A DNA stretch of 64,000 nucleotides from Xylogone sp. PMI_703 (taxonomy: Eukaryota > Ascomycota > Leotiomycetes), in contig JAJTUQ010000003.1 in the NCBI GenBank assembly GCA_021399445.1, positions 7,564,001 through 7,628,000 of the forward strand, written 5' to 3'. Positions within the stretch are counted from its first letter, which is position 1, and the number at the start of each line of letters is the position of its first letter. Shown in pieces: positions 20,135 to 31,693 of the stretch. The translations under genes and the position numbers were made by a program. The notes under the pieces are model-generated. The model saw only the letters and a list, made by a program, of their open reading frames with translations, was not told the origin of the DNA and made no database searches.

Positions 20135-21736
20135 CTTGGGAGTTGTAGTGTGAGGTTACCAGGTTGATCAAGCTCCGATCATTGGCTAGCTCTCTAGAGT
20201 TGTCACCAGAACCACTAAGCTTTGGCGGGGTGTTGGCGGTCCTACCGCTTCGGGTACTGAAAGCGAGTGGGAAGAAATACTGCGGCAAGTTGGATGGGGA
20301 GTTAATCAAACAAAGGACCGAGCACTTCCGACCCGTATGAAGTTTCTTGGCTAGTTGTTTCATGGAATTTTGATTGAATCTAGGTTTACCGATACGACTA
20401 CGGGGAGAGGGAAGTTTAGGCTATGTATCACACTTGTTTGAGATCCGCCTTTACTCCGTACAGTATCAATCAAGCGAAACGTTTGATGTCTCCATCTTGA
20501 GGCAATGATCTACTACAGTGACAAGTACTGTAGTTCTCTAATAATGAGATGTCCAAAACTAGTAAAGAAAAATATGGTCTCTTTGAGTAGTAACATTGAA
20601 TGTTCAAGCCGGATTCCCCACAGGATTACCTTGAACTTTCCGTATTCAGTAATCTACCGATCGGAAGTAAAGTCGCTTGTGATAACGTACGAGCGTACCG
20701 GCAATACATCTGCGGAAGGAATCTCGTCACGAAAGTGCTTGCAACGCGGACATGTATGCTAGTCCTAGAAAGGCAGAATTTTGGTTAAATTATTTCCGTT
20801 TCATTAATTTGAGCGCAAGGGTTACTAGCACACATGTCCCCGTTTCAATCGCTCTCCAGTAGTGACGAGATTCCCTGGCGAGCCTGCTAACCATGCGGGA
20901 TAATATGAACAAAATACCGTAGAGGCGCCGCAAGCCGCAAGTGAGAAGTGGAAGTACGGATATACAAACCCAAGCGCAAAGCGCACCGCTGGATTGGCTG
21001 AGACCCGAATCTTGAGACGTGACTCCTTAAAAGTACGCAAAGACTACTAAGATAGACACTACTCCGTCAAAGGCGATTCATAAGTAATGGTACAGTTTAG
21101 GAGTAGTGGCGGCACCCGTACGGTTCTGATATATCTATCTCCCAAGTCCTAGGAGCGACTTCTCGTATCGCAACTTGATAGCGGTTATTATCCGCGAGGT
21201 GCCCGCCATTAACAACCGTTAACATCTCTCCTGCAGGTTGAACGCCTGACCTGCCATTCTTGGCCTCTGATCCCCGCAACTGCAGGGCACATAGGTTGGA
21301 ATCTTACGACAATACCTGGCGATTCTCCAATTTCTAAGCGTTAACGTAAAGTCTCCCGGGCTCTGCTGCCAAAAACCAGGGCTTTGAAGCACCCGCCCCG
21401 TAGTTCCGATCCCGCTTAGCGCTTTGTCAGATTGACAACCTCCATCTTTCAGCATTTTACGGAAGAGCTGGCCTCTTTCGATTTCCGGCCCCTTCGATTG
21501 CTTAATATTATTTCATTTCGCGGCATTTGCAGTAGTTGAGCGGTATCTCATTCTATCTGTAAGTAATGGCGGCAACAACGCTATGAATCGTAGCTGATTC
21601 CCCTAGTTATTTCATTTCAGACAGTTCTTCCGGCATCGACTTTTGGATGACGTTTCGATAATCGCATACTATTTCACCTAACTGTTCCTTTTCTACCCCG
21701 CTGCAGGAGTGCCTGCTTCTGTCAGGCACTGTCAAC
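20135..21736. other. Divergent intergenic region with an imperfect inverted repeat
   Basis: About 1.6 kb between the CSN7 and copper ATPase starts. The open frames are short and mutually overlapping, and no gene is supported. It contains the inverted repeat at 20718-20874 described separately. Confidence 0.5.
20718..20874. repeat. Imperfect inverted repeat with conserved arm ends
   Basis: The left arm (20718-20763) and the right arm (20824-20874, read on the minus strand) share a perfect 13-bp outer block, GGAATCTCGTCAC. They also share an inner block GGACATGTATGCTAGT (one mismatch in 16). The middle parts of the arms differ in sequence and length, and a 60-bp loop separates the arms. This could be the remnant of a small inverted-repeat transposon or a duplicated binding site. 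Confidence 0.65.
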
Positions 21737-24700
21737 ATGGCGCCTGCGAAGCTGAAGTTACCTTCTCGAGACGCCGGCTCTGCGTCCCGCCTACTGAACA
21801 GCGATTCGGCGCAAATGGCCACAACGACGCTGAAGGTAGGCGGCATGACCTGTGGAGCATGTACCTCATCCGTCGAATCGGGCTTCAAAGGAATAGGAGG
21901 AATTGGGAACGTATCCGTGAGCTTGGTTATGGAGCGAGCGGTGGTTACCCACGATCCGCAGAAAATTACCGCAGAGGAGATCCAGGAAATAATTGAAGAT
22001 CGAGGGTTTGAAGCCGAGGTTCTAGCAACAGACTTGCCGTCGCCTATTTTGAGTCGAAAAGAATATATATCCGACGACGAGGACGAAGCTACGCCAAGCG
22101 AACAGCTCTTAACAACGACGACAGTGGCTATAGAAGGCATGACATGCGGGGCGTGTACCTCAGCCGTGGAGGGTGGCTTTGAATCAGTTCCAGGGATCAA
22201 ACATTTCAGTATATCACTTTTATCTGAGAGAGCCGTCATTGAGCATGATGAGACACTCCTTTCTGCTGCGCAGATTGCCGAGATCATCGAGGACAGAGGA
22301 TTCGGGGCTACCATTGTGGATTCTCAAAAATCCATTCCTGCACCTCGACCACGTAGAGATGTTGCCGCAAAAGAACAGAAAGTATTGACAACTACAGTAT
22401 CAATAGAAGGGATGACCTGCGGAGCTTGTACGTCTTCTGTTGAAGGAGGCTTCAAAGACATCGATGGAGTCTTGCAGTTCAATATTAGTCTTCTAGCGGA
22501 GCGCGCTGTTATAGTCCATGACCCAACAAAGCTTTCTCCCGATAAGATTGTCGAGATTATTGAAGAGAGGGGATTTGACGCAAAGATCGTCTCTTCTGCA
22601 CAATCAACCTCAAATTCAGCAACCACGGGCAACGTCACTCTAAATTTCAAGATATTTGGAGTGAAAGATGCAAGTGCTGCTACAGCCTTAGAATCAAAAT
22701 TGCAGTCACTTTCTGGAGTCACAAGTGCAACGCTCAACTTCCCAACGTCCAGATTGAATGTTTCCCATAAGCCTGGTGTTCTTGGCATCCGGACTATTGT
22801 CGAGTTTATTGAGGCTCAAGGTTACAACGTCCTCATCGCAGACAATGATGACAACAACGCTCAGCTTGAGTCTTTGGCAAAGACTAAGGAGATTACTGAA
22901 TGGCGCAGGGCCTTTCAAATATCCCTAGCCTTTGCACTTCCCGTTTTCCTCATCAGCATGGTTTTCCCTATGGTGATCCCAGCCTTGGATTTTGGTTGCA
23001 TGAATATATTTCCTGGGCTATACCTTGGTGATATTTTATGTTTAATTCTTGCAATACCTGTGCAATTTGGAATTGGAAAGCGTTTCTATGTATCGGCATG
23101 GAAATCCATGAAGCATGGATCCCCAACTATGGATGTTCTAGTTGTACTCGGAACTTCTGTAGCGTTCTTCTTCAGTGTTGCGGCGATGATAATTTCGATC
23201 ATCCTGCCTCCACACTCCCGACCTAGTACTTTGTTTGACACGAGCGGTATGCTCATTACCTTCATTTCACTTGGGCGCTTCCTAGAGAATCGAGCTAAGG
23301 GGCAAACATCTACCGCACTATCACGCCTCATGTCACTTGCCCCATCTATGGCAACAATATACGCAGATCCCATTGCCGCAGAGAAGTCTGCTGAAGGCTG
23401 GGATAGAGCAATCGGCGAAGGAGAGAAAAACGACTCTACAAGCGAGGGCAACGCGATAGAAGAAAAGATTATTCCCACGGAGCTTTTAGAGCTCGGTGAC
23501 ATTGTCATATTGCGTCCAGGAGACAAAATCCCTGCCGATGGAGTCGTTACTCGAGGTGAAACGTATGCCGACGAAAGTATGGTAACGGGAGAAGCTATGC
23601 CAGTTCAGAAGCGGAAGGGTAGCTCAGTTATTGCTGGCACAGTTAATGGCGCCGGCAGAGTTGATTTCCGTGTCACGAAAGCTGGTAGAGATACTCAGCT
23701 CAGCCAAATCGTAAAATTGGTACAAGCCGCGCAGACAACAAGAGCTCCAATCCAACGCCTAGCAGATACCATTGCAGGCTACTTTGTGCCAACTATCCTC
23801 TCCCTTGGACTCCTGACTTTTACTGCTTGGATGGTCCTTAGTCATATCCTGACAAACCCCCCTAAGATCTTTATGGATGGAAGCAGTGGCGGCAAATTTA
23901 TGGTTTGTGTCAAGTTGTGCATCTCTGTCATAGTATTTGCCTGTCCTTGTGCACTAGGTCTTGCAACGCCTACGGCCGTCATGGTTGGGACAGGTGTTGG
24001 TGCAGAGAACGGCATTCTAGTTAAAAGCGGCGTAGCGCTGGAAACCGCTACTAGAATTACTCAAATCGTCTTTGATAAAACGGGAACTCTGACCGTTGGC
24101 AAGATGTCTGTCTCTGAATCCAGTCTTGTGCCTGCATGGGATTCTAGTGATTGGCGACGACGGTTATGGTGGACAATTGTAGGTCTCGCAGAGATGGGAA
24201 GTGAGCACCCTATTGGAAAGGCTATGCTCCTCTTTGCCAAAGAGCAGCTTGGGTTAGGAATTGACGGAACTCTTGATGGTAGCATCGGCGACTTTGTTGC
24301 AACAGTTGGTAATGGTATTAGTGCCCTTGTCGAACCTGCTACAAGTGGTGAGCGGACAAGATACCGTGTTTTGATCGGCAATGCCCGATTCCTCCAAAAT
24401 AACAAGGTCACGGTTCCTCAAGCGGACATCGATTCCGCAGAAACACAATCGGGAGGGTCTAAAGCTTCTTCCGCTGGTACAACGAACATCTTCGTAGCAA
24501 TTGATGGCTCCTATGCTGGCCACCTAGCCCTCTCAGATACTGTCAAAGATACAGCGCGTACTGCAGTAGCAGCCCTTAAGCGGATGGGTATCAAATGTGC
24601 CATTGTTACCGGCGATCAACGTTCAACAGCACTCGCTGTTGCACGCACAGTTGGCATAGATTCTGAGAATGTGTATGCTGGTGTAACCCCTGACCAGAAG

Positions 24701-25261
24701 CAAGACATCATTCGCAAACTCCAAGGCAAGGGTGAATGTGTTGGCATGGTTGGAGATGGAGTTAATGATTCTCCTGCGTTAGCTACAGCCAACATTGGTA
24801 TTGCAATGGCTTCCGGTACTGACGTTGCGATGGAAGCCGCCGATGTCGTTCTTATGAAGCCAAACGACCTCATGGATGTGCCAGCGTCAATACTGCTCTC
24901 CAGATCAATCTTCAACCGCATCAAACTTAATCTTGGTTGGGCCTGTGTATACAATATCATTGGCTTACCTTTTGCAATGGGCATATTCTTACCCTTCGGA
25001 ATGCATCTTCCTCCAATGGCAGCTGGAGCGGCCATGGCAGCAAGTAGTGTCAGCGTCGTTGTAAGCAGCTTGTTGCTAAGATTCTGGAAACGCCCTAGGT
25101 GGATGCAAGATGCTTTGGCAGAGGAGAAGGGCCAGTTGAGAAAGAGAGGAACAGGATGGGGCCTTGCTGGAAAGGTTACAGACATAATCCAAAGCCTTTC
25201 AGGGAAGAAGAACCAACAGAAAGATGGGTATGTGCCATTGAATAACCTAGATGCAGTATAG
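21737..25261 (+). CDS. ccc2: Copper-transporting P1B-type ATPase, Ccc2 type
   Basis: Single exon of 1174 residues from the ATG at 21737. Three heavy-metal-associated domains carry GMTCGAC motifs with metal-binding cysteines at C39/C42, C137/C140 and C228/C231. A fourth HMA-like fold (about 296-365) lacks CxxC. The ATPase core has the actuator loop TGE at 617-619, the CPC ion-binding motif at 736-738 and DKTGT with phosphorylated D780. It also has the SEHP motif (H824, P825) typical of P1B pumps and GDGVNDSP around D1007. About eight membrane helices surround these. In fungi this pump loads copper into the late secretory pathway for laccases and the iron-uptake oxidase. The family assignment is firm. 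Length exceeds yeast Ccc2 because of the additional HMA domains. Confidence 0.97.
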   Translation: MAPAKLKLPSRDAGSASRLLNSDSAQMATTTLKVGGMTCGACTSSVESGFKGIGGIGNVSVSLVMERAVVTHDPQKITAEEIQEIIEDRGFEAEVLATDLPSPILSRKEYISDDEDEATPSEQLLTTTTVAIEGMTCGACTSAVEGGFESVPGIKHFSISLLSERAVIEHDETLLSAAQIAEIIEDRGFGATIVDSQKSIPAPRPRRDVAAKEQKVLTTTVSIEGMTCGACTSSVEGGFKDIDGVLQFNISLLAERAVIVHDPTKLSPDKIVEIIEERGFDAKIVSSAQSTSNSATTGNVTLNFKIFGVKDASAATALESKLQSLSGVTSATLNFPTSRLNVSHKPGVLGIRTIVEFIEAQGYNVLIADNDDNNAQLESLAKTKEITEWRRAFQISLAFALPVFLISMVFPMVIPALDFGCMNIFPGLYLGDILCLILAIPVQFGIGKRFYVSAWKSMKHGSPTMDVLVVLGTSVAFFFSVAAMIISIILPPHSRPSTLFDTSGMLITFISLGRFLENRAKGQTSTALSRLMSLAPSMATIYADPIAAEKSAEGWDRAIGEGEKNDSTSEGNAIEEKIIPTELLELGDIVILRPGDKIPADGVVTRGETYADESMVTGEAMPVQKRKGSSVIAGTVNGAGRVDFRVTKAGRDTQLSQIVKLVQAAQTTRAPIQRLADTIAGYFVPTILSLGLLTFTAWMVLSHILTNPPKIFMDGSSGGKFMVCVKLCISVIVFACPCALGLATPTAVMVGTGVGAENGILVKSGVALETATRITQIVFDKTGTLTVGKMSVSESSLVPAWDSSDWRRRLWWTIVGLAEMGSEHPIGKAMLLFAKEQLGLGIDGTLDGSIGDFVATVGNGISALVEPATSGERTRYRVLIGNARFLQNNKVTVPQADIDSAETQSGGSKASSAGTTNIFVAIDGSYAGHLALSDTVKDTARTAVAALKRMGIKCAIVTGDQRSTALAVARTVGIDSENVYAGVTPDQKQDIIRKLQGKGECVGMVGDGVNDSPALATANIGIAMASGTDVAMEAADVVLMKPNDLMDVPASILLSRSIFNRIKLNLGWACVYNIIGLPFAMGIFLPFGMHLPPMAAGAAMAASSVSVVVSSLLLRFWKRPRWMQDALAEEKGQLRKRGTGWGLAGKVTDIIQSLSGKKNQQKDGYVPLNNLDAV

Positions 25262-25668
25262 GTGTGGATTAGGTGAAATGTGTATATAAAGTTCAGTGGA
25301 CGTTTAGTTGTACATATTATGGGATTGGATAGCGCATCGCGGATATTATCGAATGAGACTTAGGTAGCCACAAATAGTTCTATTTAAGAATGCTATGTTT
25401 TCTTTTGTCGCTATTTGTCTTTCAACCTGCATATGTAGCGGTTCTTGTGCCGATCTGATATCAATCCTCTGTCTCGGCAAGAGAGAGGAGCCGACTTTAT
25501 CAACGCGATGACGTTTTGCCGTCTAACCTCAACTTCCACCTCGCAACAAAGACGGATCGATGCTAGGGAGTACAGCAACAACTTGCAAGAAAAAAAGGCC
25601 GACGCTCATTTATCCGACTCAATTCAACTTGTAAGATTTAAATCAATTGATGGAAAATCTTAGAAGTC
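25262..25668. other. Intergenic region, nothing recognised
   Basis: About 400 bp between the copper ATPase stop and the DUF155 gene start on the same strand. It holds a 3' UTR and a promoter. No repeat or RNA gene was seen. Confidence 0.4.
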
Positions 25669-27615
25669 ATGGCATCCGCTGTCGCGACTCCAAAAAGAGG
25701 TCCCTCAGTCCTGGTAAGTACCAGCCAGTAACCTTCGAAAATATGCACTCGCTGCTGTCCCTTCAATATGCCTTGCATTCAGTCATATCCGTATATATAT
25801 TCTGGTTCCTAACTCTTATCATCAGGTAACTGATTCTCGCGAACGATTCAACCCGTCTCGAATCAGTCCACAACGTCAAGCCCCAGGCCCAGCTCCCCGG
25901 ACGCGACTCATCTCCGTCGACAATGTCCTCCAGTATGCGAGTGAGATTCCTTCAGGACAGGCAAGAGGACCTCCAGCACGCAAACCACCGATAGCCAACC
26001 AGCGCCGATCGAGCACAGGGAATACATTAGCAGGCCCACGAGTAGCACCTCAGAATATTCCTGGACGAACCACAAAAGTTAGCGAGAAGTTGGTATTAAT
26101 CCCGGAGACTCTGACTGAAAAGGAGGAGGCACTAGCACAGACACATGAGGAGGAGGTTGGGCCACTTAATGACGAAGAATTAGAGATCTTGAGAAAGAAG
26201 GGAGGGGTGCGTGGAAAGAGCTATGCTGAACGATTACCGAAAGCAAAGAGAGCGGAGAAACTGGCGCGTGTTACGGCATATTGTACTGCGCAGGGTTATA
26301 AGCTGAAAGCTACGGCAACGTTTGTGAAGGATTACCATGGTGCAAAGACGAAGTTATATGACGATTGTCTGTATACTGTCTATCACTTACCTCTGCTACC
26401 CGGCACGGAGAGGTTTAGAATCAAGAGTAGTCCAGTGCTGAAGAGGCCCGGCGGAAAAGCTGTGCTGGATGAAGAAATCGAGAGGACAGAGAGGAGAATC
26501 TATCACGAGGGGTATTTTGATGATTCTTCTACATATGGTGTTCGAGGTGGAGATATGAGTCCTCACGACGGGAGCGAAGAGACGAGAGCAGCTAGAGAAG
26601 AGACCGACGGGCGAGGAAGGGAGGAGAATCAGGAATTAGACCACGGACAACGACCAGAAAGCCCCAATCGCATAGCCACGGACGCTACTGCATATGCTGA
26701 AATGTATGTCTTTTCATACGGTGTAGTGGTCTTCTGGAACTTTACCGAACATCAAGAGAAAGACATCCTGGCCGATTTAACTTTTTCCGAACATAATACC
26801 GGGGTTTCGCTCGTTTCAAGGCCCTTGGATGAAGACGATTTCGAAACGGAAGAGTTACACTTTGAATACAGCCCGTATGTAGATCGACCAAGAGTATTCA
26901 ATGATATGATCACTCTTAGGAGTGGCGATCATATGATCAAGTTGGCTATAAGCCATGCTATAGCACAGAGTACGAAGTTGAGTTATTTCGAGGAGAAGAT
27001 GTCGGAAACCATGTTGGACGCGCAGTATGTTCCCAAAAGGCTGGCTCTCACAGGACAGCTTGGAATGTCGAGGAAAGAGATTGTCAAAATCCTTGGACGG
27101 CTATTTAAGAGCCGTGTAGATGTCAACCTCTGTAAGTCTACACTGTCTTATATTTATTTTCCCATGCACCAGACTAATAACTTGTAGCATCTAATGTTCT
27201 TGACGTACCAAACTTCTTCTGGGATTCCGAGCCTACTCTTCATCCGCTATACTTTGCAATCCGCGAGTACCTAGAGATCACACCACGTATCAAAGTCCTT
27301 AACGAGCGATGTCGGGTATTCCTTGATTTAGCAGAAATCCTGAGTGATAATATTGCAGACGCCAAGATGAGCAACATCACATGGATCATAATCATCCTGA
27401 TTGTGATCAGTATTGCTGTCACCGTGACTGAAGTTGGTTTGAGATTTGGTTTGTTGCAGAAAGGGAAACAAGGAAGCATCAATTTGCCCGGCGGTGGTGA
27501 AGATGGGGTGGCGATGATCCAAAGCAGGAACTGGACGCGTGCAGACTTTGATGGACCGCAATTAGAGGCTATTTGCGGAGCTGATATTGTGGGTAGGACA
27601 TTTGCTGAAGCTTAG
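25669..27615 (+). CDS. DUF155 family protein (Rmd1/Rmd8/Sif2 type)
   Basis: Three exons, 25669-25713, 25826-27131 and 27188-27615, giving 592 residues. The N-terminal 130 residues are disordered and basic. The DUF155 domain starts near KRAEKLARVTAYCTAQGY and includes AEMYVFSYGVVVFWNFTEHQEKDIL, read here as its typical YVFSYGVVVFWN core. It continues with LSYFEEKMSETMLDAQ and FFWDSEPTLHPLYFAIREYLE, then VLNERCRVFLDLAEIL. A single hydrophobic helix at about 514-532 (ITWIIIILIVISIAVTVTEV) closes the domain. Yeast Rmd1/Rmd8 and fission yeast Sif2 have this layout; the biochemical role is unknown, with links to sporulation and vacuole or membrane biology. A 60-residue tail follows the helix. Both introns are GT-AG and in frame. 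Confidence 0.88.
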
Positions 27616-29193
27616 GTTTGGGATTATTCTTTCAGGAAGAAATAAAAGTTATGGGCGTTTGCTTGGAATGGAGAATCGCAATGTCAGGCCGTTTGGGAGT
27701 TCTTATGATTAATGCCAAGTTTGTTCTTAGGAAGGAAAAGCTTGTTGAGTCAATGAAAATGGATGCATTACTAGCATAGCTACTTTCGTACTAATTTAGA
27801 TATAGCCATTATCATATCGGATGGGCGCTGAAAATGTGACATTATTTTATATCTATCTTGATATCTATAGTACATCATGGAGATTTGGAGACTAGGATAG
27901 CAACTGAATAAAAGTTGAGATGAAAATGACAAGCAACTTCCCTTGAGGAGCAGAACCAGCATATTGCGAGGCATGGGTAGAGCTCAAGATCCAGCCATCT
28001 GGAGAAGCAATACTGAGTGTAGACAAGTCTAAACTCTCCGCACCTTGTTCTATACCAAAATGGATTCTGGGAGTATCAGAGATACCAGATCTCCAATGAC
28101 CCAGCCAACAACAGAGACACTCTTGGCAGATGGTTTAGTGGAAATAATGAGAGGTCAAATTAAGTATCAATTGCAAGAGATTGATGTGCGTAACGCTGAT
28201 AAAAATACATCACCCCAAGCCCCAAGGACCAATATTCCTATACCAATTCGCAACACCAAATTATTAGTAGTATCCCAACCCACAAAAAGACGAAATGCAG
28301 AAACCCACTGACCTAAGAAAAAAAGAAAGGTGAAGCGCCGTCCTCAACAGAGTAATCGGAATCGAATTGTACCTCTCCCCTCTAGAAGAAGAGGAAAGAG
28401 AAGCACGCCGCGTATTGCACTAAAGTGTCACGCCTGCTCAGCGCACACAATCTTCGCAACGGCCCTCCCATAGGGTATCCTGAATGAAATCAGGACCCTG
28501 CTTTTCTGATGCCAATTGCAGACGTGGGATCACGTCGAACCCTCACGGGCAGCAGCCCCAGACACGCAAGTGGTGAATGGCGCTGTTTTTCTTGAAGAAT
28601 ACTCCGAATTTCTCATATGCAAATAGGTAATGGGAGTGAAACAAAGGTTCCATTCCATTTGATATCTAGGTTTGGAAAGAACCTGGATATCTGTTTGTAG
28701 CATAGAAACGCAGCGTTGAAGAGGACGGCGCTTGGGGAAAGAAAAAGAAGAGAAGAAGGCGCACGCGGGGCAGAAAATTTCAGATATGACTCGATAGGCG
28801 GGTGGTTGCACTTTGAGCTAGTTCAGGTACCCGTAGGAGCTTTCTGGATTCGGTATGTAAAGTACACCGGAACGCCGTCAGTCACCTTTTTCTCGGCTTC
28901 GTCGGTGCGGGTGTTGGGGTGTGCCACCCCATAAACACAGCCACAAGTAGTGACGACGACAAAAGTCTTGGGGTCATAAGTCATAACCGGGACTTCTAGA
29001 ACCAACGTACGAGCTATTCAATCACGAGTTTATAAGTACAAAGGAGCGTTCGGACCCCGCTTGCTCGGATCAATTCGAGTTTCAACTGATTCTTTGATGT
29101 AATTACGACTCTTCGCTCCAAGCTCTCTCTCTCTTCCTACCGTACTACTGCAGGCACAGGATTTTAGTACGAACTTGATCGCAGCTAATAATC
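27616..29193. other. Intergenic region; one small unproven ORF
   Basis: About 1.6 kb between the DUF155 gene and the zinc-ribbon gene. A 53-codon minus-strand frame from an ATG at 28984 to 28823 has plausible codon use but no recognisable motif, and I do not call it. No tRNA or repeat was seen. Confidence 0.4.
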
Positions 29194-29782
29194 ATGTGTA
29201 TTGTGTTCACCTGCGGGGAACAAGGTATGTGGTACCTGCCGAGCGCGCGCAACATCAAAAAGAAGGATTGATGATTGATGTGTCGGCGAAACACAAGGCT
29301 AACGTGGTGCTTGAATCTAGAGTTCCAGCGACAGGTCCAAGGCTATGAAGGAACCGTGTGTCGATGTCACAATTGTGTACGTAGATATATGCCCGGCGCA
29401 GCCCCCCTCCTCTCTTATTTGTATCACAGTATCACCAGGTTCCCGGGTTTCAGTTAGCTAACCGTGGGTTTCTTGTCAAAAGGGTAACTACTCCGCACGA
29501 GTGGTGAAGCGCAATCCCTGGTTCACATTCTGTTTCATCCCTGTCATACCGCTCAGCATGCACGGCTACGAAGATGTCGTCTGCTCCATCTGCCGGTTCT
29601 CGGAGCCGCTTCAGAATCGTCCGGATGTGATGTCGATGCGTGGTGGAGGGAATGGGATGCCGTTGCAGAGTCCGCCGCCTGGTGGTGGATGGGGTGGTGG
29701 AGGCCCTGGAGGAGGAGGACCACCGCAGGGATGGGGAGGAGGAGGGCCGCCCAAGCCGCAGGGGGATATGCAATATAGGTGA
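29194..29782 (+). CDS. Small zinc-ribbon protein with glycine/proline-rich tail
   Basis: Three exons, 29194-29224, 29321-29376 and 29483-29782, giving 128 residues. The spliced N-terminus reads MCIVFTCGEQEFQRQVQGYEG, written here as one motif, then TVCRCHNCGNYSARVVKR. Cysteines CxCHNC and, after NPWFTFCFIPVIPLSMHGYED, VVCSIC form a zinc-ribbon-like set typical of a short fungal family. The hydrophobic stretch between them (FTFCFIPVIPLS) is characteristic of that family and could touch a membrane. The C-terminal 40 residues are a GGGGPPQG low-complexity tail. The function is unknown. Both introns are GT-AG; neither exon 1 nor exon 2 is long enough to be found as an isolated frame. Confidence 0.82.
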
Positions 29783-30798
29783 TGAGCAGGATGAATTGAA
29801 ATATTTGAAGGGATGATGAGAAATGTGAAAGATAAGAGATGGGGTGCTGTAGGTTATGATTCGGGAGGGTTTTCTATCAGGATCATCTGGGCTGAGAGAG
29901 AACGCAGAGAGGAAGGGTGTTTTCGATATTGAATCTGATGATTGTGGTTGGCTCAGGGATTTTGGTTCAATGGCGTTAAAAGCGGTGTTGCTGGTTTCAT
30001 GAATATGATGGAAGAGATCTGGGGATACCTATCGCTGTGCATAACTCGGATCTTTCAATATTTACAGATGCATTCTCTCGCAAGCTCTCTTTTATTCCGA
30101 TATGCTTGGTTTGCACTGAGTTTTCCATTCAATGCTTTTTTGGTGGCATGTGGTCCTTACCAAGCAAGGCTTGAGCCCTATGATACACTTCCGTTTGGAT
30201 GTCAACCTGAAAGAGGACAAGAAATATGTTTCAATACGTCTGATTTGGAAGTAGTATTACTTTCGTGTGGTAACCAGTCTAGAGATTATTCAATGGAAAA
30301 GAAAAGGAAAAAGGGCACATAGCGTGGGGAGAGTGGCACTCATCATCCCGAGGTCGAGCAGGCCGGAGGTGCCCGAAGGCTGTCTTAATCGTTAATCATC
30401 CGCGCGGTGGAATTAGAGTTTGTCAGACGGGACGGGAAAGAAAAGCCATTATATCCACCGAAATCGGATGAGGCGTTGGTCTCGTGAGGAAGTAGAAGCA
30501 GGATCAAAATCAGAGAATCAACAATCTCTTGGTCATGGTTATTGCAACAGTACAGCAGCAGTAGAGAGTATCTTATTATTCCCTGTTTGAAATTGTACTC
30601 GATTGAATTGACATCACACATATGATTCTAGCACCCATTCCCACAAAACAGTTATAAAAAGCATAACGGTGTTTGAAATTAGGGTCCAGCCCATCCCGCA
30701 GCATCTCCTCGGGGAAGAGCCCATGCTGTGTGCTCCATGGTGGAGAGACTAGAAAATGAAATGAATGAACAGGATCCCTCTCTGGCTACGGTACTGGG

Positions 30799-31173
30799 CT
30801 TATCACAACCATTGGGCGTCGTTGATTGGTGGCAGCGTTCCTTATCAGCGACGTTGCGCGCCCAGCCAATCCCCAGCGCCGTGTGGGACTGAGCCCTGTA
30901 AGGCCCCCAGGCAGCTAATCGCTTTTAGTACCTATCAACTAATTTACTGGTATCTACAGTAATACCACCAGGTAATCGCATCGAATTACGAGCTGCAATC
31001 TCCTCATCAGGCCAACCTTGCTCTTATCGCGCACACATCTTTTGCTCCGTGCTGTAATTACTACACCAGTTCCAAATCAGCTAAGGGGGAAAGGAAAACC
31101 TGGGGGAGAGGGTCTCACTGCATCACTGCATCTCTGCATCTCTGCATCTCTGCATCTCTGCATCTTTCTTATC
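30799..31173. promoter_or_regulatory. Four GATA-type sites upstream of the urea transporter gene
   Basis: CTTATC, the reverse complement of GATAAG, occurs at 30799-30804, 30841-30846, 31023-31028 and 31168-31173, all within 900 bp upstream of the transporter ATG. GATAAG-type sites are bound by AreA/Nit2-type GATA factors that switch on nitrogen-source uptake genes. Regulation is inferred. Confidence 0.45.
31118..31165. repeat. Octamer microsatellite (CTGCATCT)6
   Basis: Six tandem octamers, the first CTGCATCA and the next five CTGCATCT, lie about 530 bp upstream of the urea transporter ATG. They may be within the promoter or 5' UTR. Confidence 0.9.
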
Positions 31174-31693
31174 TTGGGCTCCAGTACGCAACGGGTATGA
31201 CAGCACAAACGACACCCCATCTGTTTATCGCAATCTACGCATCTACACTGCCAGAATGCACAACCCCATGTCTCGCACTGTGCAGATCTCCAATCTGGTT
31301 CTCCCACCAAAAAACCCCATCTTGCTTTCCCTGTTGGGTTGGGGCTGGACTGGATGGATCTTTTTCGTCATGGCAAGAGTTGCATATGGAGCCAATTGCA
31401 CGATTGAATGCAACTGGTAAGCAAGGGTTCTTGTACTGTAGGTGTCTAGTCTTCTTCGCTATCTACTATCTACCATCTGCTCTCCACTGTACGTACTATC
31501 CATCTGCAGGGTCGCTGCCCCAGACCTGCGGGTTGGTAGTATATTATCTCTGCTTCTCTTCCCTGTCGTCGAAACTTTTTTACCCTTTCCTTCTTTCTCT
31601 ACTCCAGCTGTCTTCTTATACCTCTTCTCAAGGCTGCAAGCTTCTTCTCTCCTTTAACTCTGCCCGAGAAACTGCAGTCTCCTCCTGCCCACA

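Larger units (their letters stand above)
29783..31693. other. Long upstream region of the urea transporter gene
   Basis: About 1.9 kb without a supported gene. It contains four CTTATC (GATAAG) sites and a (CTGCATCT)n microsatellite, listed separately. A frame at about 30000-30320 encodes a cysteine- and aromatic-rich peptide but lacks supporting features, and I do not call it. Confidence 0.5.

Noticed and set aside
21607..22314. 235-codon minus-strand ORF at the start of the copper ATPase, and similar frames inside other genes
   Set aside because: It is antisense to a clearly coding P-type ATPase; its serine-rich composition is a complement of that codon use.
29942..30322. 126-codon frame with hydrophobic and cysteine-rich peptide
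   Set aside because: It lacks an ATG at its beginning, has no recognised motif and lies in the upstream region of another gene.
31118..31165. The octamer repeat as a coding repeat of an upstream ORF
   Set aside because: The frames across it (SLHLCISASLHLC) have no ATG context or extension and simply reflect the microsatellite.
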